DNA of 63,441 nucleotides from Streptomyces diastatochromogenes (GCA_001550305.1 LRTP01000639.1:1-63441), one strand, 5' to 3'. Counted from the stretch's first letter, positions 35,082 to 44,132 are shown. The notes: generated by a model not told the origin, from the sequence alone. Made by a program: numbers and translations.

Positions 35082-36209
35082 TCAGCTCGCTTCATCGGCG
35101 TCGGCAAGTGCCGTGATCTGCGCGTACCGTTCAGGGTCGAGTTCCTGCCCGAACTGGTTCAGTGCCCGCAGCATTTCGAAGAAGGCGGGCTGTTCCATCT
35201 TCCGTGTCAGGTGCATCGCGATGAACAGCGGATCGTCGTAGGGCAGGGAGCGCGGCTGCTTGTCTTCGTTAACAGGGTCGGTCCTGGGCGGGCGGTCGGC
35301 GGCGCCGCGTGGTTCCGGAACGGCCGGTTCGGGTTCGTGCTCGTCGTCTTGCGCCTCTGTCTGGGGCTCTGAGGCCGGGACGTTGGCTGCCGTGCTGCTG
35401 GTGATTACGCCGTAATCACTCTGGACGTTCTCCGGCACGCTGGGAGCCGGTTCGGCCGCTGTCTGCTGCACTGGCTGCGGACGGGAGGCCCGGGCCTCGG
35501 TTTCCTTGCGTGCCCGTTCTGCTTTGAGCTCGTCCAGGGCCGCTGCCTGCTGGTCGGCGGGCTTGTTGCCGATCGCGCGTAGCAGGTCGATGGGCTCTTC
35601 CCCGATCCGGGCCTGGAGTTCGGGGGTGAGATTGAGGAGCGCGAGGCGTTGTGACACCCAGCCCTGGGAGCGGTGGAGGCGCTTGGCGAGGGCCCGCTGG
35701 CTTCCGTGGATGACGAGGAGTCGCTGGAGAGCGCGTGCTTCGTCCAGTTCTTCGAGGTCCTGGCGGTGGATGTTGGCGACGAGGGCGGACTCGAGGAGTT
35801 CCTCGGAGGTACCGCCTTGGTCGTCGCTGACCATGACCTTGAGTGTGGCAAGGCCGGCTTCGCGGGCCGCGGCAAGCCGGCTGCTGCCGTCGATGACGAT
35901 GTGCGTGGTGTCTGGTTCGAGGTCGGCCTCGCGGTCGGGGTTGGCCTTGATGTAGGCGTCACGGTTCATGACCGTGATCGCCTGCTTCTGGCCGTGTGTT
36001 GTGAGGCTGCCCGCGAGGTCGGTGAGGTCGCCGAGGTTGGAGCGCGGGTTGTCGGGGTTCGGGCTGATGCGGTGGACGGGGAGTTCCGCGGGCGGTGCGA
36101 TCCCGTCTGTCGGGACTCCGGTTGCGGCGGCGACGGCCTGGCGGCGTGCGCTGACTGCGCGCACTCCCCCGCCGAAGCGGCCGCTGCCGAGCTGGTCGGC
36201 CTTGCTCAC
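35082..36209 (-). CDS. parB: ParB-type partition protein
   Basis: 375 residues. The ParB/sulfiredoxin-like CTPase domain begins ELPVHRISPNPDNPRSNLGD and includes IVIDGSSRLAAAREAGL, a variant of the usual GERR motif. The helix-turn-helix is in GSQRALAKRLHRSQGWVSQR. The last 130 residues are a Pro/Glu-rich linker and a dimerisation tail. ParB loads on centromere sites and is moved by ParA. The start overlaps the parA stop (ATGA). One copy of the palindrome listed as a partition site lies inside this gene at 35401. Confidence 0.9.
   Translation of the reverse strand: MSKADQLGSGRFGGGVRAVSARRQAVAAATGVPTDGIAPPAELPVHRISPNPDNPRSNLGDLTDLAGSLTTHGQKQAITVMNRDAYIKANPDREADLEPDTTHIVIDGSSRLAAAREAGLATLKVMVSDDQGGTSEELLESALVANIHRQDLEELDEARALQRLLVIHGSQRALAKRLHRSQGWVSQRLALLNLTPELQARIGEEPIDLLRAIGNKPADQQAAALDELKAERARKETEARASRPQPVQQTAAEPAPSVPENVQSDYGVITSSTAANVPASEPQTEAQDDEHEPEPAVPEPRGAADRPPRTDPVNEDKQPRSLPYDDPLFIAMHLTRKMEQPAFFEMLRALNQFGQELDPERYAQITALADADEAS
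35401..35419. promoter_or_regulatory. parS-like site 1 (inside parB)
   Basis: Perfect 19-bp palindrome GTGATTACGCCGTAATCAC (odd centre) within the parB coding sequence. Same sequence at 37765 and 40163. Confidence 0.7.
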
Positions 36210-37483
36210 AGGACCTCCCGGGCGAGGGCGCGCATGCCGACTGCCTGCTGCGATTTCGGCGCGTAGGACAACAGCGGCTTCTTCACGCGGACGGCTTCCT
36301 TCTGTTCCTTGAGGTCGCCGATGAGCCCGACCACCCGCGGATCCTTTATGTCGACCCAGCCTTGAAGGGAGGACGTGGCGATGTAACCGCGGCGGGAGTC
36401 ATACAGGTTGACGACGATGCCCAGGTAGTCGATGTCGATCTGCAGGTCGCTGCGCAGGTCGTCGACCTGGGTGGTGAGGAGTTCGTAGGCGTCGGCGGAA
36501 CTGTCCTCGGCCTGGACGACGACGAGGGCCCCGGACTGTCCGGGCTTCTCGGCGTCGCGGCGGCGGCCGTAGTAGGCGGCGGCGTCCATGCTGAGCCCGA
36601 GGCTGGGTGGGCAGTCGACGATGATTACGTCGTAATCACTCTCGAGCGGGGCGAGGGCTCGCTCGAGTGCCGATTCACGGGCGCGGACCGCGGACAGCCG
36701 CACGTCGAGAAGGAAGGCGTCGTTGCAGGCGGGCAGGAGGTGGAGCCGGCCGTCGAAGACGTCATCGTCAACGGAGACGATGAGATCGCGGAGCTCCCCC
36801 TTAGGGTCTCCCGCCATGTGGTTGGTGAGACTGTCCCCGTTCAGCGGCAGCGGGGTGGCACCGAGTTGGTTGGTGAGGTGGCACTGCGGGTCGAAGTCGA
36901 CGAGCAGCACACGCATCCCGGGCCCGGGCAGGTTCTCGATGTCGAGCGGATCGTCGGCGGGTTCGGCTTCCCCTGCGTTGGTCTCGCTGGCGCGCAGGGC
37001 TTTGGTGAGGGCCTTGGCCACGCGCACGGGGTGCAGGGAGTTGGAGTCTTCAGCGAGTGCTTCGCCCAGTCCGGCGGTGATGGCGGTCTTGCCGACGCCG
37101 CCCTTCTGGTTGCAGACGACGATGCGGCGGGTGATCGCGGGCCGCTGGATGTCGGGTGCCGGGTTCGTGTCGAGCCAGAGCTGGACGGACTGTGCGAGGC
37201 CCTGGATGAGGGAGACACGTCGGTCCGTTGCGATCTGGCGGAACTCTTCCCACTGGCCGGGCGGCAGGAAGGTGGAGAAGGAGTCGGCTGCCGCGGTGTC
37301 GAGAGTGGCGAGGGTGGAAGCGAGGCTGCACCAGTCTCGGATGCCCTGTTCGACGGCGGTCTGGATGTCGATGCCGTGCTGGGCGGCTCTGATCTTGAGG
37401 TTCTGCCGGAGTGATCCCGGCAGTTTGGAGACGACCTTCTCGCGGTCGCTGGAAGTGGATGGCGAACTCATGGGAGACACCAT
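36206..37483 (-). CDS. parA: ParA-type partition ATPase with N-terminal DNA-binding segment
   Basis: 425 residues. The deviant Walker A box is NQKGGVGKTA (about 125-134), followed by LLVDFDPQCHLTNQLG and DYDVIIVDCPPSLGLSMDAA. An N-terminal 115-residue extension contains KLPGSLRQNLKIRAAQHGID, which looks like a ribbon-helix-helix or similar DNA-binding segment, so the protein may repress its own operon as type Ia ParA proteins do. An insertion after the Walker A box (residues 145-185) is unusual. It leads the parAB operon; an inverted repeat lies just upstream. Confidence 0.9.
   Translation of the reverse strand: MVSPMSSPSTSSDREKVVSKLPGSLRQNLKIRAAQHGIDIQTAVEQGIRDWCSLASTLATLDTAAADSFSTFLPPGQWEEFRQIATDRRVSLIQGLAQSVQLWLDTNPAPDIQRPAITRRIVVCNQKGGVGKTAITAGLGEALAEDSNSLHPVRVAKALTKALRASETNAGEAEPADDPLDIENLPGPGMRVLLVDFDPQCHLTNQLGATPLPLNGDSLTNHMAGDPKGELRDLIVSVDDDVFDGRLHLLPACNDAFLLDVRLSAVRARESALERALAPLESDYDVIIVDCPPSLGLSMDAAAYYGRRRDAEKPGQSGALVVVQAEDSSADAYELLTTQVDDLRSDLQIDIDYLGIVVNLYDSRRGYIATSSLQGWVDIKDPRVVGLIGDLKEQKEAVRVKKPLLSYAPKSQQAVGMRALAREVL
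36622..36640. promoter_or_regulatory. parS-like site 2 (inside parA)
   Basis: TGATTACGTCGTAATCA core with one terminal mismatch to site 1, within the parA coding sequence. Confidence 0.6.
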
Positions 37484-37484
37484 A

Positions 37485-37521
37485 CTAACGTCCTAGATCA
37501 TCTGAGCGATTGACACGTTAG
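37485..37521. promoter_or_regulatory. Inverted repeat upstream of parA
   Basis: CTAACGT and ACGTTAG arms separated by 23 bases, starting two bases upstream of the parA start. Position suggests an operator or promoter element for parAB autoregulation. The rest of 37522-37802 has no gene and carries a parS-like site. Confidence 0.45.
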
Positions 37522-37764
37522 TTAGGCCAAGTTGACGCCGGATCGGGAGTGGCGCGCGTGATTCCTGTCCCCTCTCCCCCGGCCCGTGACATCGCACCCG
37601 GCTCGCCAGTGGCACTTCATGCCGATTGATACATCGATGCCCCGGGAGTCCTATTCGAACTGCGGCAGCAGGCTTGGGTCGGGCCGCAGCCGTATGTGTG
37701 ACCGCCTGAGTGCTCCGGTTCCCTGGACCTCAACTCGGGCCGTTCTGCGCCGAGACCGGGACGA

Positions 37765-37783
37765 GTGATTACGCCGTAATCAC
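37765..37783. promoter_or_regulatory. parS-like site 3
   Basis: GTGATTACGCCGTAATCAC, identical to site 1, in the intergenic region about 280 bases upstream of parA. Confidence 0.75.
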
Positions 37784-37802
37784 CGGAGGGACAAAGTTGA
37801 GG

Positions 37803-39828
37803 TCATTGGCGGGAGAGGCTTCTCGTCAGGCCTGCGGCGATCGTGGTGGCCAGGATCCAGCCTGCCGCGATCAGCGCTGCGGCGAGCAATGCTGCCAACC
37901 ATGCGGGTTGAAGGCCTGCTCCTGGCCGAAACTCACGACGGGCACCAGCAGGTCCAGGGTGTAGAGGAAAGCGTTGAAGGGGGGCGCCTAGGCCGGCTTC
38001 ACTGCGGATGGATGATGTGAGGCGAAGGCAAGGGCCGCGGTGAGCAGCAGGAGCACGAGCCACGCTGCCGCGCGCATGGGCCGGTAGCCGTATCCGACCG
38101 TCCAGTCCTGGATGTGGCCCCAGATGCGCAGTGTCGCCGGTTGGCTGGCCCGCTGACGACGGCACTTGGCGAGCAGTACCTGCCGCGCTGCGGCGTCGTG
38201 GCCCTGGGCGGTGTAGGTGGTGGCGAGTTGCCCGTAGGGCTGTGGCAGGTATCCGGTGCTGTCCTTCGCCAGCCAGGCAAGACGGTCCCGGACGGGCAGG
38301 CTCGCTTCGAGATGGCGGTAGGTGAGCCCGTCGAGAAGCAGGTCGTCGGGCCAGCGGGCCGGGTCGTCGGCGAAGACATCGATCTGTGAGTGCCGGAAGT
38401 CCACGGGCCCGCTCAGGTCGGTGTCCGCTTTCGTTCTGACTGAACCCGCTCTGATCTTCCTTAAGGACAGTCGGCCTACGATCCTCGCCCGCTTGAGGCA
38501 CAGCACGCCGGCAACACTGCTGCTGGTGAAGGACATGCCGCCATCGGAGACGAAGCCGCCGCAGCACTCGAAGGCGCCGCCCGCACGCAGTCCCTTGGCG
38601 GTCAGGGCGTTCCCAGCCGTATTCGACAGCCGGGCGCCGTGAAACTCGATGCTGGTGCCAACGACTGCGTCGTTGAGGACGATGTGTCCGTTGGGGGACA
38701 GGCCGCGGCAGTTGATGCGCCCCGCGACGTGCAGCCGTCGGGCTGACAGCGTCTGGCGTCCCGGGTTGTGCAGACGTGCCGCCGTCAGGTCCAGCAAGCT
38801 CTCGATGTGGGCGCCGTCCAGAGTGACTTGTCCGCGCGCCGATAAGCCTGAGGTGCCGACCAGGTCGCCGCTGATTCTTGCGAGTGAGGCGTCGAAGGTG
38901 CACTGGCCGGCACTGTCGAATCGTGCGCTCTGGAGTTGCAGGGGGCCCTGGATGGCACTCCCTGAAATTTGGACCGTGCCTTCGACTGCGGCTGAGTCGA
39001 GGGCCAGCGGGCCATCCACATGGAGCCGCTCGGCGCGCACCGCCGTACCGGCGGGTTGTTCAGCAGTGCACCACTGAGCACGCAGCAGCGGGAGATCCGC
39101 GCATCCTCCAGTCTCAGCACACCCTGAGACACGAGTGTGTGTCCCGGCAGGCGGGCGCTGCCGAACAGGCCGCCGTCGACCACGATCCCGTCTCCGTTGA
39201 AAGTCGCGCCCTCCGGATTGACGATGCGGGCACCCTCCAGGACCAGAGTCCCGCCGATCCTGGCGCTCCACATCAGCAACTCACCGTTTATGTCTGCATC
39301 CCGGCAGCGCAGATCGCGCTCGACCACGAGGCTGTCGGCGTGAAGGGCGGGAGCACCGCTGACGTGCAGGCCTGTCAGATCAACTGTGCCGGTCACGTGA
39401 GTCCGTGTGAGCCGGACCGAATGCGTGCTGCGGCAATCTGCGAGGCGGAGGAGGCCGTCGATGCGGGCGTCTCGCAGCAGCACACAAGGCAACCGTGAGC
39501 CGGTGAGGTCTATGAGTTTCGTTGATGCGGCTTCCAGGCGGGGTTCGTGGTCGAACGTGCAGCCCGTCATCGTGAGGGCGTAGGGAACATCGCAGCCAGA
39601 CAGATCAGGCTTTCCGGTCACTCTGGCCCCGTGTACGCGCAAAGCCGGGACATGCCCGGCCTCTGGCTCGCGTTCACCGAGCACGAGCCGAGCAATGATC
39701 TCGGCGCGCACGATGGTCTCGGATGCCGATCCAGGCCCAGGCACCGAGGGCCCGAAGCTGATGCTTTGGCCTCTGGGACATGCGTCCCACAGACGTCGTT
39801 CTGCCTCAGACAGGTCACCACCCGGCAT
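37803..39828 (-). pseudogene. Large pentapeptide/beta-helix-like membrane-associated protein, broken
   Basis: From ATG 39828 the product has many repeated strand motifs (GARVTGKPDLSGCDV, TGTVDLTGLHVSGAPALHAD, GELLMWSARIGGTLVLEGAR), a regular right-handed helix pattern, and near the end a membrane segment (AWLVLLLLTAALAFA). There are three lesions: one base lost near 39055 (C run), TAG at 37988-37990 in PA*APPFNAFLYTLDL, and a shift near 37900 before the last hydrophobic segment (ALIAAGWILATTIAAGL). Homologues are common on Streptomyces plasmids and often labelled membrane-associated oxidoreductase without evidence. About 670 residues if repaired. Confidence 0.6.
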
Positions 39829-40085
39829 GTCCAGGTCCCCCTCGTCTTGGCTTTGCAGCCAGAGCGTGCAGCGCCCTGGTGGAGACGCGCGTCCGTATTG
39901 CTGGGTGCCGCGCGCCCCCGTCTGCGGGACTGGTTGGGGCCTGGGGGAGAGGTGGTCTGCCTGGCCCCTCGTCAGCGCGGCTGTCTATTGCGTCTGGCTC
40001 ATCTCAGCTGTTGGGAGGCAGGGTGGAGCCTACGACCAGGCCGGCTTCTTGACCGTGTGAGCGGGCAGGGAGACGCAGCCGCCGA

Positions 40086-40127
40086 TGCCTCTGCCTCTGC
40101 CTCTGCCTCTGCCTCTGCCTCTGCCTC
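40086..40127 (+). repeat. Hexanucleotide microsatellite (TGCCTC)7
   Basis: Seven perfect tandem copies of TGCCTC, 35 bases before a parS-like site. Length variation by slippage is likely. Confidence 0.95.
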
Positions 40128-40162
40128 CAGAGAGACTGAGACTGACCAGGTCCGCGGGACAA

Positions 40163-40181
40163 GTGATTACGCCGTAATCAC
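40163..40181. promoter_or_regulatory. parS-like site 4
   Basis: GTGATTACGCCGTAATCAC, identical to sites 1 and 3. Confidence 0.75.
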
Positions 40182-40208
40182 CAGGAAGCGGCCGACCCCG
40201 AACGCCAA

Positions 40209-40227
40209 GTGATTACGGCGTAATCAC
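40209..40227. promoter_or_regulatory. parS-like site 5
   Basis: GTGATTACGGCGTAATCAC, one centre-base difference from site 4 and 46 bases from it; sites 4 and 5 form a tandem pair. Confidence 0.75.
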
Positions 40228-40340
40228 CGACCGGAGCCGCGGCGAGACCAGAAGCGGCGGCGTGGGCGATGGTGGGGGAGCAGTACGGCGAGCGCGGACA
40301 GCGCGCCAGCAGTTGTGCGGGCGACGGGGGTGAAACGCAC
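40224..40340 (-). CDS. Possible 38-residue basic peptide
   Basis: GTG 40338-40340 is preceded by GAAAGGAA; the peptide reads RFTPVARTTAGALSALAVLL then HHRPRRRFWSRRGSGR: one short hydrophobic segment and a strongly basic tail. The stop lies within parS-like site 5. It may be chance; no family known. Confidence 0.3.
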   Translation of the reverse strand: MRFTPVARTTAGALSALAVLLPHHRPRRRFWSRRGSGR

Positions 40341-40354
40341 GACGAGTTCCTTTC

Positions 40355-40381
40355 GAAGATCACGCACGGTTTGTGATCTTC
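40355..40381. terminator. Hairpin, terminator or operator
   Basis: GAAGATCAC and GTGATCTTC arms around a nine-base loop, between the small basic ORF and the DUF6584-like gene. Confidence 0.4.
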
Positions 40382-40538
40382 CTAGCGGGCCTGCATCTCG
40401 CCCGTCTGGCACTGTGTCGTCGGCTCACCCGTGCGCCTGGTAGGTCACACCGCCGCCATCAGCGCAGCAGCAGAACAGCAAAGCGTGAGCCGCGAAAACA
40501 GTTCGACACTTTGTGTTGCGCGAATCGATCATGCGCTC

Positions 40539-41050
40539 ATGCCACTGATAGACACCCTCGCCCGAGTCGACGGGGACTTGTCCGCCGGCCGGGTGCCCAT
40601 GGCGCGCCAGCGTCTGCGCGGACTGGTTTCGTCCTTCCCCAACGACCTGACGCTTCGCCGGCGCTTGGCAGGGGTGTACCGGCTGTACGGCGAGCCTCCG
40701 GAAGCGGGTCGCTGGATGTACCTCGAAGAGGACCGGATGGCCGATGAGACCTCCGCTTTCGAGGCGAGATACCAGACACCCCAACAGCGCATGGGTGCAC
40801 TTGCGTGGAGCGGACCCGAGTCGCTGGCCTGTTCCGCCTTTGCCGTGAAGCAACTGGCCGCGGTAAGGAGGGCCTGCTCCGACGCCCTGGGGCGCCCCAT
40901 CGACTGGGACACGGTGTCCTGCGCTCAGGACGACGAGCCGGGCTCCGGGAAAAGGTCGTTCACCGGCTCCCTGCGGGGGTCGGATGCTTGGTGGTGCTCC
41001 TTGCGATGCTGGCGATCTGGGTGAACGGGCTCATCGCCCTCTTCAACTGA
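40539..41050 (+). pseudogene. DUF6584-like protein, frameshifted near the end
   Basis: From ATG 40539 it reads MPLIDTLARVDGDLSAGRVP, ARQRLRGLVSSFPNDLTLRR, VYRLYGEPPEAGRWMYLEED, typical of a Streptomyces family I recall as DUF6584 (TPR-like front, C-terminal membrane anchor). The expected anchor (GCLVVLLAMLAIWVNGLIAL) appears one frame over after a G run near 40970. Unshifted, the protein ends at 41024 without the anchor. Function unknown. Confidence 0.6.
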
Positions 41051-41817
41051 CCCAGTCGACGGGGACCTTCTGGCGCGCCGATCAAAAATCGGTGAGACCC
41101 GTCAAGTGAGACGGAGCACGTGCCGAGGGCAGGACTCGCTCGTTCCTGAGCGGGTCCAGACGGCGAGGTCGCCTCGCGATACGAAGTGCAGGTCGAACGG
41201 GTCAGCGGTGCTCTGCAGCCAGGTGAAGTAGATCTTGCGCGCGTCCGGATAGGCACCGCGTCCACGTACGACAACTCGACGTACGACCCCGCCTGAGCCA
41301 CCCCAGCCGCTACAGCCATCCAGCACCCCCAGCGCACTTGGCCGCGCGACGAGGTTCGGTGAGACAGAAGCCCGAACGACTCGGTTCGTTGAGAAAACGA
41401 CTCGCTTGGATGAGACAGGACACCGGCGAAGGCATCGTTGTCGCGGCTGTCCAGGAGGGACGTCGAGCTATTACGCCGTAATAGTGCTCGGACGGTACCC
41501 GGCCCCTCTCTCGGCGGACTGACCTCGCCTGGGAACCGATCGTCGGCCCGCCACGCTCACTGGCATGGGGCCGCCCTCGGACAGCGGGCGCACGTCTGCG
41601 TGGCCTGTCCCCGCACGGCGGCCCTTGCTCGGATCGCCATGGACGCAGACCCACTGGCTGATGATCCCGGTGCACAGCCTGGGACAGCTCGCTGGAAGCC
41701 TTCCCAGCCCCGGTATTGACGAAGTAGGACCCACACTCGGATCACATTGGTCCAATCAGCGGACGTGAAGTGAGGGTGCGGCTAGTGCTCTGACCGGGAA
41801 GGTTCGCCGGGTTGCGG
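41051..41817. other. Mostly non-coding; a decayed minus-strand gene end
   Basis: On the minus strand 41102-41260 reads ARKIYFTWLQSTADPFDLHF and VSRGDLAVWTRSGTSE, the probable tail of a broken gene of unknown type. A diverged parS-like site is at 41468-41484. Nothing else recognised. Confidence 0.4.
41468..41484. promoter_or_regulatory. parS-like site 6 (diverged)
   Basis: CTATTACGCCGTAATAG shares the central ATTACGCCGTAAT with sites 1, 3 and 4 but differs in the outer bases symmetrically. Confidence 0.5.
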
Positions 41818-42090
41818 TCACTCCTTCTCGGAGGCAGCTGCGACGTGACGGCGACAGAGGTCGGCAGCCGTGAGGTGGGGTTTGTGCAGCGCATCGGTGT
41901 AAAGCCGCATCTCACGAGCCGCTTGGTCCAGGTGGTTCCAGAAGGTGAGCGGCAGGTCGAGGTCGTCACCGAGATCAACCAGGCAGTCGAAGGCGAGTCC
42001 CAGCTCGTTGTGCTCCAGGAACTTGAGCGTCGGTGAGAGATCGATGTCTGGCAGTCCCGTCAGGTGGGCCCGGGCGGCGCCGAGATGGTC
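41818..42090 (-). CDS. Unknown protein, C-terminal part
   Basis: The frame reads HLTGLPDIDLSPTLKFLEHN, ELGLAFDCLVDLGDDLDLPL, FWNHLDQAAREMRLY and KPHLTAADLCRRHVAAA. It resembles a recurring Streptomyces protein family with no assigned function. Upstream of about 42090 the frame enters sequence antisense to the next gene and no good start is found, so the 5' end is probably lost. Confidence 0.5.
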   Translation of the reverse strand, partial: DHLGAARAHLTGLPDIDLSPTLKFLEHNELGLAFDCLVDLGDDLDLPLTFWNHLDQAAREMRLYTDALHKPHLTAADLCRRHVAAASEKE

Positions 42091-42432
42091 ATGGTCAATT
42101 CCTATGAGATCGACTTTTTGCCTGGTGTCTGGGGCGATCTCGATGAAGTCGACCAGTCCCGACCGGTCAACGAGCTGGCGGGAATCTTGCTCACTCTCAT
42201 CGATCGCGGGTGGATCGAGGTCCACCGACTCGCACCGTGGACCTCCCGCTCAGGGAAGAAGGGCTTCCAGCCCGGCGAGTCGGTGCCTCGTGACCAGCTT
42301 CCGGCAATTCTCGAAGACGCGGCCAACTGGGAGTACCCCGAAGACGGGAACTGGATGGGCACGTTGACCCTCGTCGAGACCGAAGCGGGAAAGAGGATCA
42401 CTCGTCTTTCTCCCGAAGAGATGGCCGGGTAG
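42085..42432 (+). CDS. Unknown small protein
   Basis: 115 residues from ATG 42085 (MVMVNSYEIDFLPGVWGDLD, then ELAGILLTLIDRGWIEVHRL, ANWEYPEDGNWMGTLTLVET). A compact alpha/beta composition with conserved-looking tryptophans; similar small proteins occur in Streptomyces, function unknown. Its 5' end abuts or overlaps the antisense gene end described at 41818-42090. Confidence 0.6.
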   Translation: MVMVNSYEIDFLPGVWGDLDEVDQSRPVNELAGILLTLIDRGWIEVHRLAPWTSRSGKKGFQPGESVPRDQLPAILEDAANWEYPEDGNWMGTLTLVETEAGKRITRLSPEEMAG

Positions 42433-42479
42433 ATCTTCGTGCCGGAAAAACCTTAGGCCGCTGTCAACGGTCGGCCGCC

Positions 42480-42800
42480 TCAGCGGAGGCCCTTCTCGCT
42501 GCGGATTCGGGCTCGTTCGCGGCGCTGGGCGGCCAGGACGTCGGGGTGGCGGGCGTTGGCGTTACGCCAGCGCAGGTGGCGGCGCAGCTCGCGGGTCTGA
42601 ACGGGGTGGTTGAGCTGGTTCGAGTCGGCCAGGCTGAACTGCCGCAGCGGTCCGAAGTGCGGCTCGATCGGATTGGCCCAGGAGGCGTTCGTCGGGGTGA
42701 AGCACAGCCGGACGTTGTTCTTCCACGCCCACCGGCGGATCTTCGCGCCCTTGTGGGCGGAGAGGTTGTCCGTGATCACGTAGATCGGGGCGCCGGACGT
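42480..42800 (-). pseudogene. IS630-family transposase C-terminal fragment
   Basis: Contains IYVITDNLSAHKG (second catalytic Asp), FTPTNASWANPIEPHFGPLR (catalytic Glu) and a basic C-terminus. The front two thirds are absent. Sequence 42801-43076 has no recognisable gene. Confidence 0.8.
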
Positions 42801-43076
42801 GCGTCATGAGGACGAGGCTGTCCGTAAGCTGCCGAGACTGTGTGCCGCGTTCCCACTCAGACCGCTGGCACTCTGACACGACAACATCGCGGACCACGGC
42901 GACGAATCCGCAATCACGGTCCCCATGGCGGAGTTCAAGGCCTGGGCCTGCCAGAACATGCAACGCCACAGCACCACCGCCCAGACCGAGGCGCTCTCGT
43001 TGTCGAGCGGCACGCGCTCAACCTTCGCCGCCAGGTGGGGGAGTGGAGCCAACCGCGGTGCCGCCGCGCAGTCGGT

Positions 43077-43886
43077 TCAGTCCGAACACACTGCGACCGC
43101 AGCGGCATAGGCCAGCTGAGCGTCTTCCGTCCTCGCCGCAGGGAGCGCCTTTTCCCGCTCGACTCGCTGAAGCGCTCGTACCGTGGCGTTGAGGTAGGTA
43201 CTGAGACTGACCTTCTGGGTCGGTGTCTCGCAGTTGAGAAGGACAGCGGCGACTTCGTCCAGCCAGTCGTCGACTTCGCTGTCCGGGACGAAATCATCGC
43301 GGTGTTCGAGAAGGCGGCGCGCAACGGGGAGCACAAGCTCGTGCCGCCGCCGCGCGGCCTCTTCAGCACGACGTTGAGCGGCAGCACGCTCGGCGATCCG
43401 GCGCTCGGCCTCCACGACGGCCTCGGGGGTACGGCGCACGGGTTGGCCTTCGCGCTCACCATCGTTGAGAGTGAGGGCTTTAAGCCGTTTGGACTTGTTG
43501 TACGCCGCGCTCGGTCCGCCGACGGCGAGAGGAGGCGCCAAGTCGGCCCACTCGACACCGGCGGCCCGGGCCGCGTCGATCGCTTTCATCTGATGGATCT
43601 CGGCCTGCTCGCGGACGTACTCCCAGAGCAGGACCCTCTTGAGGGCGGCTGCACGGCGTGCGTCTTCATTCGCCCTGCCAAGCGCTGAGGCGTGCGTCTC
43701 GGTGTAGAGCAGTGCGCCGAACAGTTCGTCATCTGCGGGCATCCTCCCGATGTCGGGATCCTCGGCCTTCTCGTGCAGGTCCCGCAGTTCACCGACAATC
43801 GCTGCGGTGTCCAGGGTGCCAATCCGGATGGGCCTTTTGAGCAGGGGACTTGTGCGCTTTAGCGCCCTGCGCGGGTTCGTCGCCAT
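43077..43886 (-). CDS. Conserved plasmid-type protein, unknown function
   Basis: 269 residues from ATG 43886 (ATNPRRALKRTSPLLKRPIR). It is largely helical and charged: KAEDPDIGRMPADDELFGAL, ALKRVLLWEYVREQAEIHQM, DAARAAGVEWADLAPPLAVG (a helix-turn-helix-like spacing), then a long coiled-coil-like RRIAERAAAQRRAEEAARRR. An in-frame ATG at 44033 is possible but a perfect inverted repeat at 43912-43930 would fall inside, so the later start is preferred. The palindrome 26 bases upstream suggests autoregulation by a DNA-binding protein, possibly this one. Confidence 0.6.
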   Translation of the reverse strand: MATNPRRALKRTSPLLKRPIRIGTLDTAAIVGELRDLHEKAEDPDIGRMPADDELFGALLYTETHASALGRANEDARRAAALKRVLLWEYVREQAEIHQMKAIDAARAAGVEWADLAPPLAVGGPSAAYNKSKRLKALTLNDGEREGQPVRRTPEAVVEAERRIAERAAAQRRAEEAARRRHELVLPVARRLLEHRDDFVPDSEVDDWLDEVAAVLLNCETPTQKVSLSTYLNATVRALQRVEREKALPAARTEDAQLAYAAAVAVCSD

Positions 43887-43911
43887 GTCTGAGATTGTGC
43901 CTGCAGCAGTC

Positions 43912-43930
43912 GATTCACATTTTGTGAATC
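43912..43930. promoter_or_regulatory. Palindromic operator
   Basis: GATTCACA and TGTGAATC arms around TTT, 26 bases upstream of the start of the 43077-43886 gene. Confidence 0.6.
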
Positions 43931-44132
43931 TCGCTTGGCGACGGCTTTCCGACTCCTGCAGCTGGTGACCCGTCTCCGCGAAGTCGAGGCAATCCCGGTC
44001 TTTGTGAGGCATCCGGTCGCGCGTCTCGCTCAATCTCGGGCATCTGGTGTGACGTCTCGATCAATCTGAGGTGCCGACCTCTTCCGCCCCCTGCGGTCGT
44101 TCCAGCTGGTCAGCGCCGAGCGGGGGTGGCTG

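Larger units (their letters stand above)
39829..40223. other. Non-coding stretch with partition sites and a hexanucleotide repeat
   Basis: No gene recognised. It contains the hexanucleotide array and two parS-like sites listed separately. Confidence 0.5.

Noticed and set aside
36362-37414. 350-residue plus-strand frame opposite parA
   Set aside because: Antisense shadow; the minus strand encodes a clear ParA with Walker A box.
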